Positions 16,128-26,044 of a stretch of 44,292 nt of DNA are shown here, in pieces. This DNA is from Prochlorococcus sp. AG-363-B11 (GTDB taxonomy: Bacteria > Cyanobacteriota > Cyanobacteriia > PCC-6307 > Cyanobiaceae), in the NCBI GenBank assembly GCA_003278425.1, contig QCFE01000012.1, positions 1 through 44,292 of the forward strand, read 5' to 3'. The translations under genes were made by a program, and so were the position numbers. How positions within the stretch are numbered: the stretch's first letter is position 1; every line of letters starts with the position of its first letter. The notes below the pieces were generated by a model, which made no database searches, was not told the DNA's origin, and worked only from the letters and a program-made list of their open reading frames with translations.

Positions 16128-17775
16128 TTTGAACTCTCAACAACAACAAGATCTTAAAAAAAAAGTTGCTGAACTTTTAGTGGTTAGAGCAAGTGGGCAT
16201 GCTTCAGATTCCGAGCGGGAATACCCATCATGGGAGCTGTCTAATCAAGAATTGAAAACTTTATTGGAAGAAGGTGTTGGTGGCGTGATTTTACATGGAG
16301 GAACTGTGAATGAGGTCAAGGAAAGGACTGCAAAACTACGTAATTTTTCTGAATATCCAATTCTCTATTGCGCTGATGTGGAAGAAGGAGTAGGTCAAAG
16401 ATTTGGTGGAGGTTCCTTGTTGCCTCCTCCTATGGCATTGGGCCTTAGATACTTGAAAGATCCAGAGGATTCAATTGGCTTGGCTGAAGAATATGGACGA
16501 TGTATTGGAGACCAAGCTCGACGTTGTGGATTGAATTGGGTCTTAGCACCTGTCTGTGATGTTAATAGTAATCCTTTTAACCCAGTTATAAATATGAGAG
16601 CTTGGAGCTCAGACCCTGAGATTGCTTCTGCTCTTGCATGTGCATTTCACAAAGGACTAGTTTCACAGGGTGTTATGAGTTGTGCAAAACATTTTCCAGG
16701 TCATGGTGATACAAGACTGGATTCTCATTTGGAATTACCAATTCTTGAAAATGATCTTGAAAAACTAGAACAACTAGAGCTTATTCCTTTCAAAGCATTA
16801 ATTGATGTAGGTGTACATAGTGTTATGTCAGCGCATGTCCTTTTTAGGAAAATAGATCAAACATATCCAGCAACTTTTTCAAAATTTTTCTTAATTGATT
16901 TGCTTCGACAAAAAATGGGATTTGAAGGCTTAGTTGTTACTGATGCTTTGCTTATGAAAGCAATTAGTGATCGCTATAACTCAGGAGAAGCAGCTGTATT
17001 GGCGTTTGAAGCAGGGGCAGACTTACTTCTTATGCCTGCAAAACCATATCAAGCAATCAATGCACTTTTTGAAGCCTTTTTAAAAGGAAGAATTCCTTTG
17101 ACGAGACTTGATCAATCTCTTGAAAGACGAAGAAAGGCAATTTTTAAGTTAGAGGACAGCTTTTCTAATAAATTTAAGAAAGAAGATTCAATGGAATCGA
17201 TAGAGTTTGTCAAAGCAAAAGAGATATCTTTACTTCATAGGCTTGTAGATGTTTCAATTCAGATTAACAACCCTTTTGGAATTAATAGGTCAGGAGATTT
17301 AGTTAATTTAATTAAAATTGATGGGATTTTGCCATGTTCACAATTAAGGAGGACTTCACCAGCTTTGATGATTCCTCAACAATATGGATATAGGAATATT
17401 ATTTGCCACCCTTTAGGCGTTAATCCTTGGAAGGATAGTCAAGAAGAACCATTAGCTTTAGAACGTTTTGGGTCTGGACCTTTCTTGCTTCAACTATTTG
17501 TTAGAGGTAATCCTTTTAGAGGTGATCAAGATATAAAAGAACCTTGGTTTTCAGTTATTGATCAGTTGCAAAAAAGGAATATTCTGGCTGGTTTAGTTGT
17601 TTATGGCAGCATTTATTTTTGGGAATACCTTCTTACCGTATTAGAGCCTTCTATTCCATCAGCATATAGTCCTGGACAGATGCCAGAAGCTCAACACAAA
17701 ATCCTTTCCACTTTATTTGCAAAGAGCAAAGGTATAAATCGTTCTAGAAATAACTCTTTAGAGTTTACTAATTAA
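16081..17775 (+). CDS. Glycoside hydrolase family 3, beta-N-acetylglucosaminidase (NagZ-like)
   Basis: Up to 564 residues. The GH3 barrel is recognised by [14 protein letters not shown], the NagZ-type loop KHFPGHGD (203-210) with DSHLELP, and the nucleophile in VVTDALLM (Asp288). NagZ enzymes release N-acetylglucosamine from muropeptides during peptidoglycan recycling. Bacterial NagZ is usually about 340 residues; here an extra domain of about 160-200 residues follows, with no motif I recognise. ATG 16081 overlaps rbfA by 47 bp; TTG 16129, immediately after rbfA, would give 548 residues. Either fits, since conservation starts near [10 protein letters not shown]. There is no signal peptide, so a cytoplasmic recycling role is inferred. 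Confidence 0.86.
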   Translation: MSEKQKILICQKNKFNLNSQQQQDLKKKVAELLVVRASGHASDSEREYPSWELSNQELKTLLEEGVGGVILHGGTVNEVKERTAKLRNFSEYPILYCADVEEGVGQRFGGGSLLPPPMALGLRYLKDPEDSIGLAEEYGRCIGDQARRCGLNWVLAPVCDVNSNPFNPVINMRAWSSDPEIASALACAFHKGLVSQGVMSCAKHFPGHGDTRLDSHLELPILENDLEKLEQLELIPFKALIDVGVHSVMSAHVLFRKIDQTYPATFSKFFLIDLLRQKMGFEGLVVTDALLMKAISDRYNSGEAAVLAFEAGADLLLMPAKPYQAINALFEAFLKGRIPLTRLDQSLERRRKAIFKLEDSFSNKFKKEDSMESIEFVKAKEISLLHRLVDVSIQINNPFGINRSGDLVNLIKIDGILPCSQLRRTSPALMIPQQYGYRNIICHPLGVNPWKDSQEEPLALERFGSGPFLLQLFVRGNPFRGDQDIKEPWFSVIDQLQKRNILAGLVVYGSIYFWEYLLTVLEPSIPSAYSPGQMPEAQHKILSTLFAKSKGINRSRNNSLEFTN

Positions 17776-17806
17776 GCTCGATCATGATTATTTGTGATCT
17801 TAACCA

Positions 17807-18610
17807 ATGAATTTGGAGCAAGGAGTATCTTTAAGTGGCAAGACAGTTGTTATTACTAGATCTCAGGATCAACAACCAGAAGCTCGTTTCCTGTTTGAGT
17901 CTAGAGGAGCAAGGGTATTAGATCTTCCTGCTTTAGTTATTGGGCCTCCCGATGAATGGGACCCTTTAGATAGAGCTTTGCTAGAGATAGAGACTTTTAA
18001 TTGGATTATTTTCTCCAGCACTAATGGAGTAATAGCTGTAGAGAAAAGATTGCAATTGATTGGAAACTCTCTTGCATATATATCTAAAAGTATCAAAGTT
18101 GCAGCTGTGGGGAGGAAAACGGCTCTATTCCTTGAATCTCTTGATGTTATTCCAGACTTTGTGCCGCCCAAATTTGTAGCTGATAGTTTAATTAAACATT
18201 TTCCTGTATCAGCTTTGGGATTAAGAATTTTGATTCCAAGAGTTCAAACTGGAGGAAGAAATCTTTTATCTCAAGAGTTTTCTAGAGCCGGCGCTAAAGT
18301 TCTGGAAGTTTCTGCATATGAATCCAAATGCCCTAAGGAGATCCCTAGAGATACTCTTCATGAATTGATTAATGCAAAAATTGACGCAATTTTATTCACT
18401 AGTGCTAAAACTGCTGCCCATACTGCTCATTTACTTGAGGAAGCTTTGGGATCTGATTGGAAAACAATATTATTATCTGTCAAGATTATCTCAATAGGTC
18501 CTCAGACAAGTATTAGCTGTAGAAAATATTTCAATCGCTTTGATCAAGAAGCAAGTCCCCATGATCTTGAGGGATTATTAAATGCCTGCATCCAAGCTAT
18601 TCAAAGTTAG
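17807..18610 (+). CDS. hemD: Uroporphyrinogen-III synthase
   Basis: A 267-residue enzyme that closes and inverts ring D of hydroxymethylbilane, making uroporphyrinogen III for heme, chlorophyll and siroheme. The protein family is poorly conserved, but the pattern is clear: SLSGKTVVITRSQDQ at the start, FNWIIFSSTNGV, VAAVGRKTALFLE, LRILIPRVQTGGR, and late IDAILFTSAKTAAHTAHLL with IISIGPQTS. Two similar lobes are evident. It follows the GH3 gene by 31 bp on the same strand and converges with the SRPBCC gene. Confidence 0.92.
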   Translation: MNLEQGVSLSGKTVVITRSQDQQPEARFLFESRGARVLDLPALVIGPPDEWDPLDRALLEIETFNWIIFSSTNGVIAVEKRLQLIGNSLAYISKSIKVAAVGRKTALFLESLDVIPDFVPPKFVADSLIKHFPVSALGLRILIPRVQTGGRNLLSQEFSRAGAKVLEVSAYESKCPKEIPRDTLHELINAKIDAILFTSAKTAAHTAHLLEEALGSDWKTILLSVKIISIGPQTSISCRKYFNRFDQEASPHDLEGLLNACIQAIQS

Positions 18611-18632
18611 TTCTTATTTCCAATATATCTAA

Positions 18633-19097
18633 TTAAATTGACTTACCTCGACCACTCTCAACAAGATCTTTAAAATTGTCTAGGTTATTTTGCAGTTCAT
18701 TAGTTACTAGCTTGCCAAGAATCTCTTCTTTCATAAATCTTGCTAGTACCTTGGGCAACTCATAGGAAATTATTAATTTTACAAGTGTAGAATTTGCTCC
18801 CTCTTCATTAAATTTTACAGAACCTTTGGTAGGTAAGCCTCCAACTGATGACCATTGAAGTTTTTGCTTGTCAACTCTTTCATTGATTTGTGCTTTCCAT
18901 TTAAAACGAAAGCCATTAGCGGCTAAAGTCCATTCTGTGAGATCTGGAAGAGTTGTTGTTTTATTATCAATTGTTTTTACTGATTCTATCCATGTCATCC
19001 ACAAAGGCATTGCTTCTAGATCACTCCAAACAGTCCAAACTTGTTCAACTGGAGCATCTATTCTGCTTATAACAGTATGTTCAAGCCATTGTCCCAT
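18633..19097 (-). CDS. SRPBCC (START-like) family protein
   Basis: A 154-residue protein with the SRPBCC/polyketide-cyclase-like lipid-binding fold. It opens with HTVISRIDAPVEQVWTVWSDLEAMPLWM, typical of this family, followed by alternating beta segments and a long C-terminal helix. No catalytic residues can be assigned. It starts 1 bp after the stop of the zeta-carotene desaturase gene, so the two share a transcript. A role in handling carotenoid or other hydrophobic ligands is inference from this position alone. Confidence 0.8.
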   Translation of the reverse strand: MGQWLEHTVISRIDAPVEQVWTVWSDLEAMPLWMTWIESVKTIDNKTTTLPDLTEWTLAANGFRFKWKAQINERVDKQKLQWSSVGGLPTKGSVKFNEEGANSTLVKLIISYELPKVLARFMKEEILGKLVTNELQNNLDNFKDLVESGRGKSI

Positions 19098-19098
19098 A

Positions 19099-20559
19099 TC
19101 AAGACACAGTAGAGTTTTTTTCTAATGTAGATGTTTCTTGAAGTATTGCTGAAGCTGCTAGGTGACCACTCATTGTTGCACCTTCCATTGAATCAATATA
19201 ATCTTGCTTTGTATAACTACCTGCTAAGAAGAAATTATGTATTGGTGTTGATTGACTTGGCCTGAATGGTTCCATTCCAGGGGCCTCTCGATAGAGAGAT
19301 TGAGTTAGTTTTACAACATTACTCCAAACTAAGGTTAAATTTTTGGCTGATGGAAATAGAGATCTAATTTGTTTATCAGTATGTTCAACTATTGTACTTG
19401 TAGATTTTGGAATCCATGGATCTCCAGGGGTAAGAACGCATTGTAATAAAGAGCCAAGGCCTTCTTTTCGATAATCTTCTGGACTAGTTAAGGCTAAATC
19501 TGCAAAGCAACTGAAATCAGCATCCGCAGTATATAAAAGGTTGTCTAGACCTGATGGTTTCTTAAGGTTTTGTTGAGCAGAGTGGTCTTTTAATTCTGTC
19601 ACCCATCCGTCGTATCTCAGCTGAACTGTTGCAACTGGGACTGCTTCTAATTTGTCGATACATGCAAATTGTCGGAATGACTTCCATCTTTCAGGGATAA
19701 TTTTTTGAATTCCAGGGACATCGCAAGCTGCAAGATATTTATCAGCTTTAATTACTTTCTCCCCATCAGGAGTATTCAATATAATTCCAGTAACTTCGGG
19801 CTTTTCAATACTTTCAAAACAAATTTCTTTGACTTTATGTCTTAGATGAACTTGAGCACCTTTCTTTTTTATATACCCAACAATTGGACTTGTAAGCCAT
19901 TTATGAGGCGAACCTTTTAAGAGATTTAATTTTGATGCTTTAGTTTTTGCTGCAAACATCATAAATATTGTAAGCATGCACCTTGCAGAAATGTCTTCAC
20001 AATTAATGAAACCAAGAGCATAGGCAATTGGATTCCACATTCTTTGAATGCTATTTAAACTTCCACCATGACTTAAGAACCACTCTTGAAAGCTAATTGA
20101 ATCTAGCGCTCTAATTGTTTTCATAGCGCCTTCGTAGTCAATTAGGCCCTGAACAATTGGACTAGTCCCAAGCGCAAGAGCATTTCTTAATTTATCTACC
20201 CAATTCAACTGATTTGTTGTAAAAAACGCTTTAAGACCATTGAAAGGTGCGCCAAGAGCAAATTGAAAATCTAACGATTTTACATCCCCTCCCTTATTAA
20301 CAAATAAATGAGTGTGTTCTTTGGGCAATAAATTGTCTATTGCCCCAACCTTTTTCATAAGAGCAAATAAATTTGCATAATTGAAGAAGAAAACATGCAA
20401 TCCCATTTCTATATGATTCCCATTTGGATCTTCCCAGCTACCAACTTTCCCTCCTAAAAAGGGCCTGGCTTCAAAAAGTTCGACTGAATGACCTGCATCC
20501 ACAAGATCAACTGCTGCGGAAAGTCCTGCGAGGCCAGCTCCAATTATCGCAACTTTCAT
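19099..20559 (-). CDS. zds: Zeta-carotene desaturase
   Basis: A 486-residue FAD-dependent desaturase of the plant/cyanobacterial CrtQ/Zds type, taking zeta-carotene via neurosporene to lycopene. The N-terminal FAD fingerprint is [17 protein letters not shown], followed by [16 protein letters not shown]. Later landmarks are [17 protein letters not shown], the [13 protein letters not shown] region and the C-terminal [19 protein letters not shown]. The last differs from the CrtP version at the right end of the window ([16 protein letters not shown]), separating the paralogues. It is followed by the SRPBCC gene and diverges from the A-type Fe-S carrier gene. Products are membrane carotenoids in thylakoids. 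Confidence 0.94.
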   Translation of the reverse strand: MKVAIIGAGLAGLSAAVDLVDAGHSVELFEARPFLGGKVGSWEDPNGNHIEMGLHVFFFNYANLFALMKKVGAIDNLLPKEHTHLFVNKGGDVKSLDFQFALGAPFNGLKAFFTTNQLNWVDKLRNALALGTSPIVQGLIDYEGAMKTIRALDSISFQEWFLSHGGSLNSIQRMWNPIAYALGFINCEDISARCMLTIFMMFAAKTKASKLNLLKGSPHKWLTSPIVGYIKKKGAQVHLRHKVKEICFESIEKPEVTGIILNTPDGEKVIKADKYLAACDVPGIQKIIPERWKSFRQFACIDKLEAVPVATVQLRYDGWVTELKDHSAQQNLKKPSGLDNLLYTADADFSCFADLALTSPEDYRKEGLGSLLQCVLTPGDPWIPKSTSTIVEHTDKQIRSLFPSAKNLTLVWSNVVKLTQSLYREAPGMEPFRPSQSTPIHNFFLAGSYTKQDYIDSMEGATMSGHLAASAILQETSTLEKNSTVS

Positions 20560-20594
20560 CGCTTTATTTGAATAAACTTACGAACATCATTAAC

Positions 20595-20610
20595 AATAGT
20601 GGAATAGTGG
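20595..20610. repeat. Tandem 8-bp duplication AATAGTGG
   Basis: AATAGTGG occurs twice head to tail (20595-20602, 20603-20610) in the 116-bp divergent region between zds and the Fe-S carrier gene. It could be a regulator half-site pair or a replication-slippage duplication; nothing else supports either. Confidence 0.3.
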
Positions 20611-20675
20611 AAAGGTTGTATAAGACAAAATCTAGGGCTTATTAATAAAGTGAGATTAGAATACAGCTAAAAACA

Positions 20676-21071
20676 ATGAATAGTTCCGTCTCACCAAGCC
20701 CTGAAACCCATACAGCCCAAGATGGGAAAGGTATTTTAATAACCGAATCTGCTATGAAGCAATTAGCAAGGCTTTGTAAGGAAAAAGGGGACAATCAATT
20801 GCTTCGGGTAGGTGTTCGTTCAGGAGGGTGCAGTGGAATGAGTTATACAATGGATTTTGTAGACTCTGTTGATATACATCAAGAAGATGAAGTTTATGAA
20901 TATCAAACACTTCAGGGAAATTCCTTTAGAGTTATTTGCGATCCAAAAAGTCTTTTATATATTTATGGGATGCAGTTAGATTTTAGTAATGAATTAATAG
21001 GAGGTGGATTTAATTTTACTAACCCGAATGCCACTCAAACTTGTGGATGTGGAAGTTCCTTTGCTGTTTAA
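20676..21071 (+). CDS. A-type iron-sulfur carrier (HesB/IscA/SufA family)
   Basis: A 131-residue A-type Fe-S carrier that holds and transfers clusters to apoproteins. The three conserved cysteines are present: one in RSGGCSGMSY and two in the C-terminal TCGCGSSF. The intervening GNSFRVICDPKSLLYIYGMQLDF and GGGFNFTNPNA are typical. About 25 N-terminal residues precede the domain (SVSPSPETHTAQDGKG), slightly longer than minimal IscA. SufA, IscA and ErpA cannot be separated with certainty. It is the first gene of a plus-strand run with the TPR and LpxB-related genes. Confidence 0.92.
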   Translation: MNSSVSPSPETHTAQDGKGILITESAMKQLARLCKEKGDNQLLRVGVRSGGCSGMSYTMDFVDSVDIHQEDEVYEYQTLQGNSFRVICDPKSLLYIYGMQLDFSNELIGGGFNFTNPNATQTCGCGSSFAV

Positions 21072-21098
21072 AAATCAACACATCTGCTTATTAATCCA

Positions 21099-21518
21099 AT
21101 GAATATAGATAACGAAAGTTTGTTTGAAAAAGCCATGGCCAGATATCAATCTGGTGAAGAGGCAAGTAAGTTAATTAATGACTTTGTTGAAATTACAAAT
21201 AGCTCTCCCAATCAATCAGCAGGTTGGACTTGTTTAGCTTGGCTTCAATTGCTTTGCAATGAGAATCAAAATGCTTTACGATCTGCTCGAATTGCAGTTA
21301 AGTTAAATCCACAAGATCCTCAATCTAGGATTAACCTAACAATTGCTCTCCTTGATACTAATTCTAAAGGAGTTAGAGAACATATTGATTTTGTTAAAAG
21401 AGCTTTATTAATAGTGCCAGAGCTTGAAAAGGAACTTAAAGAGTCTATTAAAGATGGACTAAATCGAAAGCCTGATTGGAATTCTTTAAAGAAAGTTCAG
21501 TCATGGCTGGGGATGTAA
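21099..21518 (+). CDS. TPR-repeat protein
   Basis: A 139-residue helical protein. Residues about 39-90 look like tetratricopeptide repeats (SAGWTCLAWLQLLCNENQNA, then ALRSARIAVKLNPQDPQS). A C-terminal helical tail follows, ending KKVQSWLGM. No signal peptide or membrane helix is seen. TPR proteins mediate protein contacts, and no partner is known here. Its stop lies directly before the TTG of the LpxB-related gene, so translation of the two is likely coupled. Confidence 0.75.
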   Translation: MNIDNESLFEKAMARYQSGEEASKLINDFVEITNSSPNQSAGWTCLAWLQLLCNENQNALRSARIAVKLNPQDPQSRINLTIALLDTNSKGVREHIDFVKRALLIVPELEKELKESIKDGLNRKPDWNSLKKVQSWLGM

Positions 21519-21519
21519 T

Positions 21520-22740
21520 TTGGCTAAATTACTTCTTATAAGTAATGGACATGGTGAAGATGTATCTGGTTCATTATTAGCAACTGAATTAAAAAAAATA
21601 GGCCATCAAGTTGACTCATTTCCTTTGGTTGGTAAAGGTAATGCTTATCAAAAAGTAGGAATTAAGGTGCATGGTTTTAGAAAAGAATTTAGTACAGGAG
21701 GTATAGGTTATACAAGTATTCTAGGTCGTTTGACTGAATTATTTCAAGGTCAGATATTTTATCTTGCTCGTAGTTTTCTATACTTATTAAATATAGCTAG
21801 TGATTATGATCTTCTAATTGCTGTTGGAGATTTAGTGCCATTGATTGCAACTTGGATAAGCAATAGAAAGTCTGTCGTATACTTAGTTGCATACTCTAGT
21901 CATTATGAGGGTAAATTACGTTTGCCATGGCCAGCTTCAATTTGTTTAAGAAGTAAGAGAGTTTTAAAGATTTATAGCCGTGATAATTTAACTTCTGAAG
22001 ATTTAACAATGCAATTAAATAGATCCGTTGTTTTTTTAGGTAATCCGTTTATGGATCCTGTATTAACTCCTAGGAAGAAATTTACTGAGAGAGCTTTACG
22101 TTTAGGAATTTTACCTGGTAGCCGAAGACCAGAATTAGATAACAACTTGTTAATGATTTTGCGTGTTTTGAAATGTTTACCTAATTCATTTTTATCTAAT
22201 CCAAATTTTAGCTTAGATATGGCATTGGTAAATGCTATAGGCAATCAAGAATTGCTGGCTTTAGTTGCAAATGATGGGTGGAATTGTACTGACAAATCTT
22301 CTCAGACTAATTTTATAAAATTGGTGAAAGGATCTTGTTGCTTGAAAGTTCATAGGGATTCTTTTACAGAGCTTTTGCAAAGTAGTAATTTCTTCTTGTG
22401 TATGGCTGGAACAGCCACAGAGCAAGCAATTGGATTGGCCAAACCAGTTATTCAGCTCCCTGGAAGAGGCCCTCAATTTACTTATTCTTTCGCTGAGGCA
22501 CAGAGAAGATTACTTGGTAAAACTGTTTTTTGTGCACAAGAGAATTCTTTAAATAAAAGAAAGCTATTTACTGAGACAGCAAATTTAATACTCGAACTTT
22601 CTAAGCAATTAACTCAAGATTCTCAACTTAAAAAGGATTGTGCAAAAGAGGCATTATTCAGGTTAGGTAGCCAAGGTGGAACACAACGAATAACTTCTTC
22701 TATAAATCAGTTGATACTCCAATATGGTTTAGATCAATAA
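21520..22740 (+). CDS. Lipid-A-disaccharide synthase-related protein
   Basis: A 406-residue glycosyltransferase-like protein distantly related to LpxB, belonging to a family found in cyanobacteria and plastid lineages. Features include LLISNGHGEDVSGSLLA at the N-terminus, DLLIAVGDLVPL, LGILPGSRRPELDNNL and the nucleotide-sugar-site-like FFLCMAGTATEQAIGLAKPVIQLPGRG. Canonical LpxB is similar in length, but this family is separate and its substrate is unknown. TTG at 21520 is the start because the conserved segment begins at residue 3 and the upstream TPR stop is adjacent. No membrane span is obvious. Confidence 0.85.
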   Translation: MAKLLLISNGHGEDVSGSLLATELKKIGHQVDSFPLVGKGNAYQKVGIKVHGFRKEFSTGGIGYTSILGRLTELFQGQIFYLARSFLYLLNIASDYDLLIAVGDLVPLIATWISNRKSVVYLVAYSSHYEGKLRLPWPASICLRSKRVLKIYSRDNLTSEDLTMQLNRSVVFLGNPFMDPVLTPRKKFTERALRLGILPGSRRPELDNNLLMILRVLKCLPNSFLSNPNFSLDMALVNAIGNQELLALVANDGWNCTDKSSQTNFIKLVKGSCCLKVHRDSFTELLQSSNFFLCMAGTATEQAIGLAKPVIQLPGRGPQFTYSFAEAQRRLLGKTVFCAQENSLNKRKLFTETANLILELSKQLTQDSQLKKDCAKEALFRLGSQGGTQRITSSINQLILQYGLDQ

Positions 22741-22757
22741 GAGCCCAACTTTCTTAA

Positions 22758-23687
22758 TCAAGAGTCTTTTATTGCGCTAAAAGCCTTATCAAGATAAGGG
22801 TACTCAAACTTGAAACCAATTTGAGTAAGACGTTGTGGAACAACTTTTTGTCCTTTCAGAACAACTTGTGCTCCATCGCCTAGTAAAAACTTTAATATTG
22901 CTCCTGGAACGGGCACTAGAGATGGACGATTAAGTGACTTGCCTAAAAGATTACAAAATTCTGACATCGTAACTTGATTTGGACTTACACCGTTAAAGAC
23001 GCCTGCCCAAGATTTGTTTGTAAGGGCTTGTTCAATGATTTGGCAAAGATCACTTCTATGAATCCAGCTCATCCATTGTTTCCCGCTCCCAATGGGACCA
23101 CCAAAGCCTGCACGGAAAACAGGAAGCATCTTAGCAAGTGCTCCTCCATCTTTGCCGAGGACTATCCCGGTCCTAATGATGACCAATCTCGTTTGTTTTG
23201 GCTTGCTTAAGGCAATGCTTTCCCATTCATTACATAATTTTGCTAAAAAATCTTTTCCGGAGCCACTTGATTCGTCGAATACATTTTTTAAACTTGTTCC
23301 ATAAAAACCTATTGCTGATCCATTGATGAGAATTGATGGAGGTCGCCTGAGTTTAGAAATTGCATTGATTAAATATTGCGTGGAAAGCAAGCGACTATTC
23401 TGAATCTCATCACAATGATTTTTATTCCAACGTTTTTCAGCAATAGGCTCTCCAGCAAGATTAATTACGCCTTCAGCATTTTTTAATGACTGAAGAAGAA
23501 AACTACTTTCCCAACAATCTTGAGTTGCTGGATTAGCATTTATAAAATCAATTGCATTAGTAATAAAACTTTTGGGTTTTCTCTTCTTCATTCGACTAAC
23601 TATTGTTAGTTCGTGGCCTAAAGAAAGAAGTCTTGGAACTAATTCAGAACCAACAAACCCAGTACAACCAAGTAGTAGCAAGCGCAT
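22758..23687 (-). CDS. SDR39U1 / TIGR01777-type NAD(P)-dependent epimerase
   Basis: A 309-residue atypical extended short-chain dehydrogenase. The Rossmann glycine motif is LLLGCTGFVGSEL at residues 4-16. Then come GVINLAGEPIAEKRW, LINGSAIGFYG, the SGKDFLAKLCNEWE helix, VVIRTGIVLGKDGGAL and a C-terminal DUF1731-like end (LLGDGAQVVLKGQKVVPQRL, GFKFEYP). The family has often been misnamed a cell-division inhibitor, and its real substrate is unknown. The start ATG overlaps no neighbour. It diverges from ndhO and converges with the LpxB-related gene. Confidence 0.9.
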   Translation of the reverse strand: MRLLLLGCTGFVGSELVPRLLSLGHELTIVSRMKKRKPKSFITNAIDFINANPATQDCWESSFLLQSLKNAEGVINLAGEPIAEKRWNKNHCDEIQNSRLLSTQYLINAISKLRRPPSILINGSAIGFYGTSLKNVFDESSGSGKDFLAKLCNEWESIALSKPKQTRLVIIRTGIVLGKDGGALAKMLPVFRAGFGGPIGSGKQWMSWIHRSDLCQIIEQALTNKSWAGVFNGVSPNQVTMSEFCNLLGKSLNRPSLVPVPGAILKFLLGDGAQVVLKGQKVVPQRLTQIGFKFEYPYLDKAFSAIKDS

Positions 23688-23765
23688 AAAACCTCATGTC
23701 ATTGATAGTTATAAAGTTTGTGCTAGAGATTGGATACTTAATTATGTTAGAGGGATTATCTTCTG

Positions 23766-24017
23766 ATGACTGAACAACCTGTTAATTCTATTCAGGAGCC
23801 CAAACCTTTACGCAAGGGTTCCTTGGTGAAGGTAAACCGTGAGGTTTATAAAAATAGCCTAGAATCCTTAGCAAGTGATGAGTCTTTACCAGACTATATT
23901 TTTGAAGGTCCTGGAGAGTTACTTCTTGTTAAAGGGGACTTTGGACAAGTTAGATGGCGTAGGCCTGTCCCTGATGCTTGGTTTAGGGTTGATCAATTAG
24001 AAGCTTGGACTGAATAA
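23766..24017 (+). CDS. ndhO: NAD(P)H-quinone oxidoreductase subunit O
   Basis: An 83-residue protein matching NdhO, a cyanobacterial and plastid-specific subunit of the NDH-1 complex on the cytoplasmic side of the thylakoid. Signatures are LRKGSLVKVNREVYKNSLESLASD, YIFEGPGELLLVKGDFGQVRWRRPVPD and the end WFRVDQLEAW. It works in cyclic electron flow and respiration with the other NDH subunits, which are not in this window. ATG 23766 is the natural start. It is monocistronic here, converging with the J-domain gene after 15 bp of A/T-rich DNA. Confidence 0.94.
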   Translation: MTEQPVNSIQEPKPLRKGSLVKVNREVYKNSLESLASDESLPDYIFEGPGELLLVKGDFGQVRWRRPVPDAWFRVDQLEAWTE

Positions 24018-24032
24018 AATTATTTTTTATAA

Positions 24033-24680
24033 TTAAAAATTGATTTTTTCTTTTTTAAGATGCAATCTTTTCTTTTTTGCTTTGCGAAGCATTTCATTGC
24101 CATCATGTAAATAACTCTCTACGTACCCTGTGGTATATCTTTCCCACTCATTGATTCCATCTTGAAGTTCTGAAAAACATTGATAAAGACTCAGACTAAA
24201 GTGTTTTGCCTCTAGTGGAGTTATAAGAGATTGGTATATATCTTTTACCCTTTTTAGTTTCTTTTGGCTTTTTTCAATGTATTCACAGAAAACTTCCATA
24301 AGGTTATCGTCGTATGGGTCTGCTGAGAGATCTTTTAATTTTTTGGGAAATGGATTAATTACTTCACCCATTAATCGATCTATAGGAACATAAACTACCT
24401 TGAGCCAAAGAGATATTGCTGCATCTTTTCCAGAGCCTTGATTGACTGGCGTTTTATAATTTGTGCCAGATTTTCTTTTCTTTTTTTGTTGTTGAGCATT
24501 CTTTAGTTGACTTTCAGTATTTCTAATAACCTCCCAAGCTGCATTTATTTCCAGGATTTTACTTGCATCGCCTCCTGTATCAGGGTGAAATTTTTTTGCT
24601 AATGCCCTATAAGCAGCTTTCATTTCTTCAAAAGGTGTGTCTTCAGAAATGCCTAGAAGTTTGTATGGATCATTTTTCAT
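24033..24680 (-). CDS. J-domain protein (type III DnaJ-like)
   Basis: A 215-residue protein with an N-terminal J domain (residues about 4-55): DPYKLLGISEDTPFEEMKAAYRAL is split by KKFHPDTGGD, which contains the HPD motif required to stimulate Hsp70 ATPase. There is no Gly/Phe region and no zinc-finger repeats. The remaining 160 residues are basic and helical and I do not recognise them, which suggests a specific client rather than general chaperoning. It is 22 bp downstream of cysK on the same strand and converges with ndhO. Confidence 0.86.
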   Translation of the reverse strand: MKNDPYKLLGISEDTPFEEMKAAYRALAKKFHPDTGGDASKILEINAAWEVIRNTESQLKNAQQQKKKRKSGTNYKTPVNQGSGKDAAISLWLKVVYVPIDRLMGEVINPFPKKLKDLSADPYDDNLMEVFCEYIEKSQKKLKRVKDIYQSLITPLEAKHFSLSLYQCFSELQDGINEWERYTTGYVESYLHDGNEMLRKAKKKRLHLKKEKINF

Positions 24681-24702
24681 TTTTAGATCACTCTTAAATT
24701 AT

Positions 24703-25671
24703 TCAAAGGTATCCATCTTTTCTTGGTTCAAAGGTCGAAAGGTTAGCGAACATAGAAGTAGACAAATATCTTTCTCCAAAACTTGGTAAGACAATCACGA
24801 TGCGTTTGTTTTCCATATTTGGCCTTTTCCCTATTTCAAGAGCTGCACAGACTGCTGCGCCACTACTGATACCACTTAAAAGCCCTTCCTGCCTTGCCAA
24901 TTGCCTGCCTGCTTCCATTGCTTTGCCATCATCAACCTCGATGATTTCATCTATTAAGGATGTATCTAATACTTTTGGTATAAAGCCCGCTCCAATTCCT
25001 TGGATACTATGAGGGCCTGGATCTTTTCCTGAAAGAACAGCACTTGATGATGGCTCGATAGCAAAGACTTTAATCTCTGGATTTCTTTTTTTAAGAAGTC
25101 TGGCGCAGCCTGTAATTGTTCCTCCAGTGCCAACTCCTGCAACGAGAGCATCCACATTCCCTTCACAATCCAACCATATTTCTTCTGCTGTTGTAGTTTC
25201 GTGCACTTGAGGATTTGCAGGGTTATCGAATTGCTGTAAGAGATAGGCATTGGGAATTGAAATGACTAGCTCTTGGGCCAGATTGATTGCACCTTGCATG
25301 CCATCTCTCCCAGGGGTTAGTTGAATCTCTGCGCCATATGCTCGGAGCATTGCTCTTCTTTCTGTACTCATTGAGTCGGGCATTGTCAGAATTAAGCGAT
25401 AACCCTTTGCTGCAGCGACCATTGCAAGAGCTATTCCAGTATTACCGCTTGTTGGTTCTATAAGAACTGTTTTCGAAGGGCTAATAGTTCCTTCTTTCTC
25501 TGCAGCGATAACCATTGCCCCAGCAATACGATCTTTGACAGAGGATGTGGGATTAAAACTTTCCAGTTTTGCTATTAATTCTGCTTTACATCCAAAGGCT
25601 TTAGGAAGACGATTTAGTCTTACCAGAGGCGTTTGCCCCACTAAATAGGTTATGTCGGATGCAATGGGCAT
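24703..25671 (-). CDS. cysK: Cysteine synthase (O-acetylserine sulfhydrylase)
   Basis: A 322-residue PLP enzyme making cysteine from O-acetylserine and sulfide. The PLP lysine lies in [12 protein letters not shown] (about residue 45). The substrate loop [16 protein letters not shown], the phosphate-binding [10 protein letters not shown] and the C-terminal [12 protein letters not shown] are all present. Length is typical of CysK and CysM, and the separation between the two is not certain. The upstream 109 bp up to the divergent UPF0367 gene must carry its promoter. The J-domain gene follows on the same strand. Confidence 0.95.
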   Translation of the reverse strand: MPIASDITYLVGQTPLVRLNRLPKAFGCKAELIAKLESFNPTSSVKDRIAGAMVIAAEKEGTISPSKTVLIEPTSGNTGIALAMVAAAKGYRLILTMPDSMSTERRAMLRAYGAEIQLTPGRDGMQGAINLAQELVISIPNAYLLQQFDNPANPQVHETTTAEEIWLDCEGNVDALVAGVGTGGTITGCARLLKKRNPEIKVFAIEPSSSAVLSGKDPGPHSIQGIGAGFIPKVLDTSLIDEIIEVDDGKAMEAGRQLARQEGLLSGISSGAAVCAALEIGKRPNMENKRIVIVLPSFGERYLSTSMFANLSTFEPRKDGYL

Positions 25672-25780
25672 TAACTTTGTAGATTGTTTGATTTATGGAA
25701 ATGTTGAAGCTGAATTCATTTATATATTATTTTCATTTCGTAGCCAAAATCAATAAAATCAAAGTGTTTGAGAATTTACT

Positions 25781-26044
25781 GTGTATTTAATTGAGCTTGC
25801 TTTGAAATTAAGCCCTCTCCCCGTTTCAGTTCAACGTAAAGAATTAGATGAAGCAAAAGCTTTGTATAATTCCTTAAAAGAAACCCTGAACAATGGTGAT
25901 CCAAAAGTTATAGAGATCCATTGTGAGCAGGTTGAGGATAAGAAGATAGCGGTTTTGGCAAGTGAGATTCAAGCGGTTCAGATGTATGAAAAAACAACTG
26001 GTTCTGGCGGTATTAGACGACCTGGCTTTTCTTTTGATGAATAG
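25781..26044 (+). CDS. UPF0367 family protein
   Basis: An 87-residue protein of the cyanobacterial UPF0367 family. It shows the family pattern: [20 protein letters not shown] at the start, then [24 protein letters not shown], and the Gly-rich end [15 protein letters not shown]. Function is unknown. GTG at 25781 is chosen because the conserved N-terminus begins at codon 1 and no ATG is available nearby. Its stop overlaps the likely start region of the ABC ATPase gene, so translation is probably coupled. Confidence 0.85.
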   Translation: MYLIELALKLSPLPVSVQRKELDEAKALYNSLKETLNNGDPKVIEIHCEQVEDKKIAVLASEIQAVQMYEKTTGSGGIRRPGFSFDE

